Part shown: positions 23,399 to 23,453 of the stretch, in pieces
Layout: each line of letters opens with the position of its first letter
Position numbering within the stretch: position 1 is the first letter of the stretch
Assembly: GCA_937974845.1 (NCBI GenBank)
Contig: CALJVC010000142.1
Span: 1 to 23,453, forward strand
Reading direction: 5' to 3'
Source: an uncultured Pseudogracilibacillus sp.
GTDB taxonomy: Bacteria; Bacillota; Bacilli; Bacillales; Amphibacillaceae
DNA length: 23,453 bases
Translations under genes and position numbers: made by a program
Notes under the pieces: generated by a model
Told to the model about the DNA's origin: nothing
What the model saw: only the letters and a program-made list of their open reading frames with translations
Databases searched by the model: none

Positions 23399-23415
23399 TT
23401 ACTTTTGTTAAGTAA
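23399..23415. repeat. Dyad upstream of the fur promoter
   Basis: TTACTTTTGTTAAGTAA is a perfect 6-5-6 inverted repeat centred about 51 bases before the predicted fur transcript start. It does not fit the 7-1-7 Fur or PerR box. It may be an operator for an unidentified regulator, or chance in AT-rich DNA. Confidence 0.4.
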
Positions 23416-23453
23416 AAATCATTTTAAGTTAGTGTTTTAATGGCGATTTTAAC

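Overview
The window is one continuous run of minus-strand genes from an endospore-forming, low-GC Gram-positive bacterium of the family Bacillaceae. The evidence is the sporulation content (spoIIAA-spoIIAB-sigF, spoVA genes, spmAB, dacB, dacF), the aerobic/anaerobic res locus (resABCDE), and gene order closely following the Bacillus subtilis fur-to-res region. The DNA is AT-rich by eye. I cannot name the genus. No plus-strand gene, tRNA, rRNA, insertion sequence, CRISPR array or prophage was seen. No gene-free stretch exceeds 300 bases; the longest are about 220, 200 and 190 bases and are covered by promoters and terminators listed below.

In transcription order (high to low coordinates): (1) fur, with a consensus sigma-A promoter and its own terminator. 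(2) A housekeeping operon yqzK-xerD-deoB-pdp: a small membrane protein, a chromosome-dimer recombinase and two nucleoside-salvage enzymes, closed by a terminator with an 18-bp perfect stem. (3) The forespore commitment cluster dacF-spoIIAA-spoIIAB-sigF: dacF has a very good sigma-F-type promoter, and a sigma-H-like promoter sits between dacF and spoIIAA. (4) A reduced spoVA operon, spoVAA-spoVAB-spoVAF, with a sigma-G-type promoter. spoVAC, spoVAD and the spoVAE genes are not here. (5) lysA and ppiB. (6) A solitary ribT with its own strong promoter, without ribDEAH. (7) scpA-scpB (condensin kleisin and partner). (8) The mother-cell operon dacB-spmA-spmB with a sigma-E-type promoter, for cortex maturation and spore core dehydration. 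(9) rluB-resA-resB-resC-resD-resE: a pseudouridine synthase, then the System II cytochrome c maturation proteins and the redox-responsive two-component system. A perfect redox-regulator-type palindrome lies upstream of this operon.

The genes work together in three ways. The sporulation genes carry recognisable promoters for the successive factors sigma-H, sigma-F, sigma-E and sigma-G. Two different D,D-carboxypeptidases are deployed, DacF from a forespore-type promoter and DacB from a mother-cell-type promoter. ResDE probably control the cytochrome c machinery encoded in the same operon. The most unusual aspect is not a new gene but what is absent: three blocks expected from relatives (the spoVA channel core, the riboflavin genes and a purine nucleoside phosphorylase) are missing at clean junctions while their flanking genes remain. 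I found no strong evidence for a wholly new system.

Several start codons were chosen from Shine-Dalgarno spacing and family alignment rather than as the longest frame: resA, spmA, ribT, lysA, sigF, spoIIAA, dacF, deoB and yqzK. All family assignments come from reading the protein sequences and from recalled homologs; no search was run.
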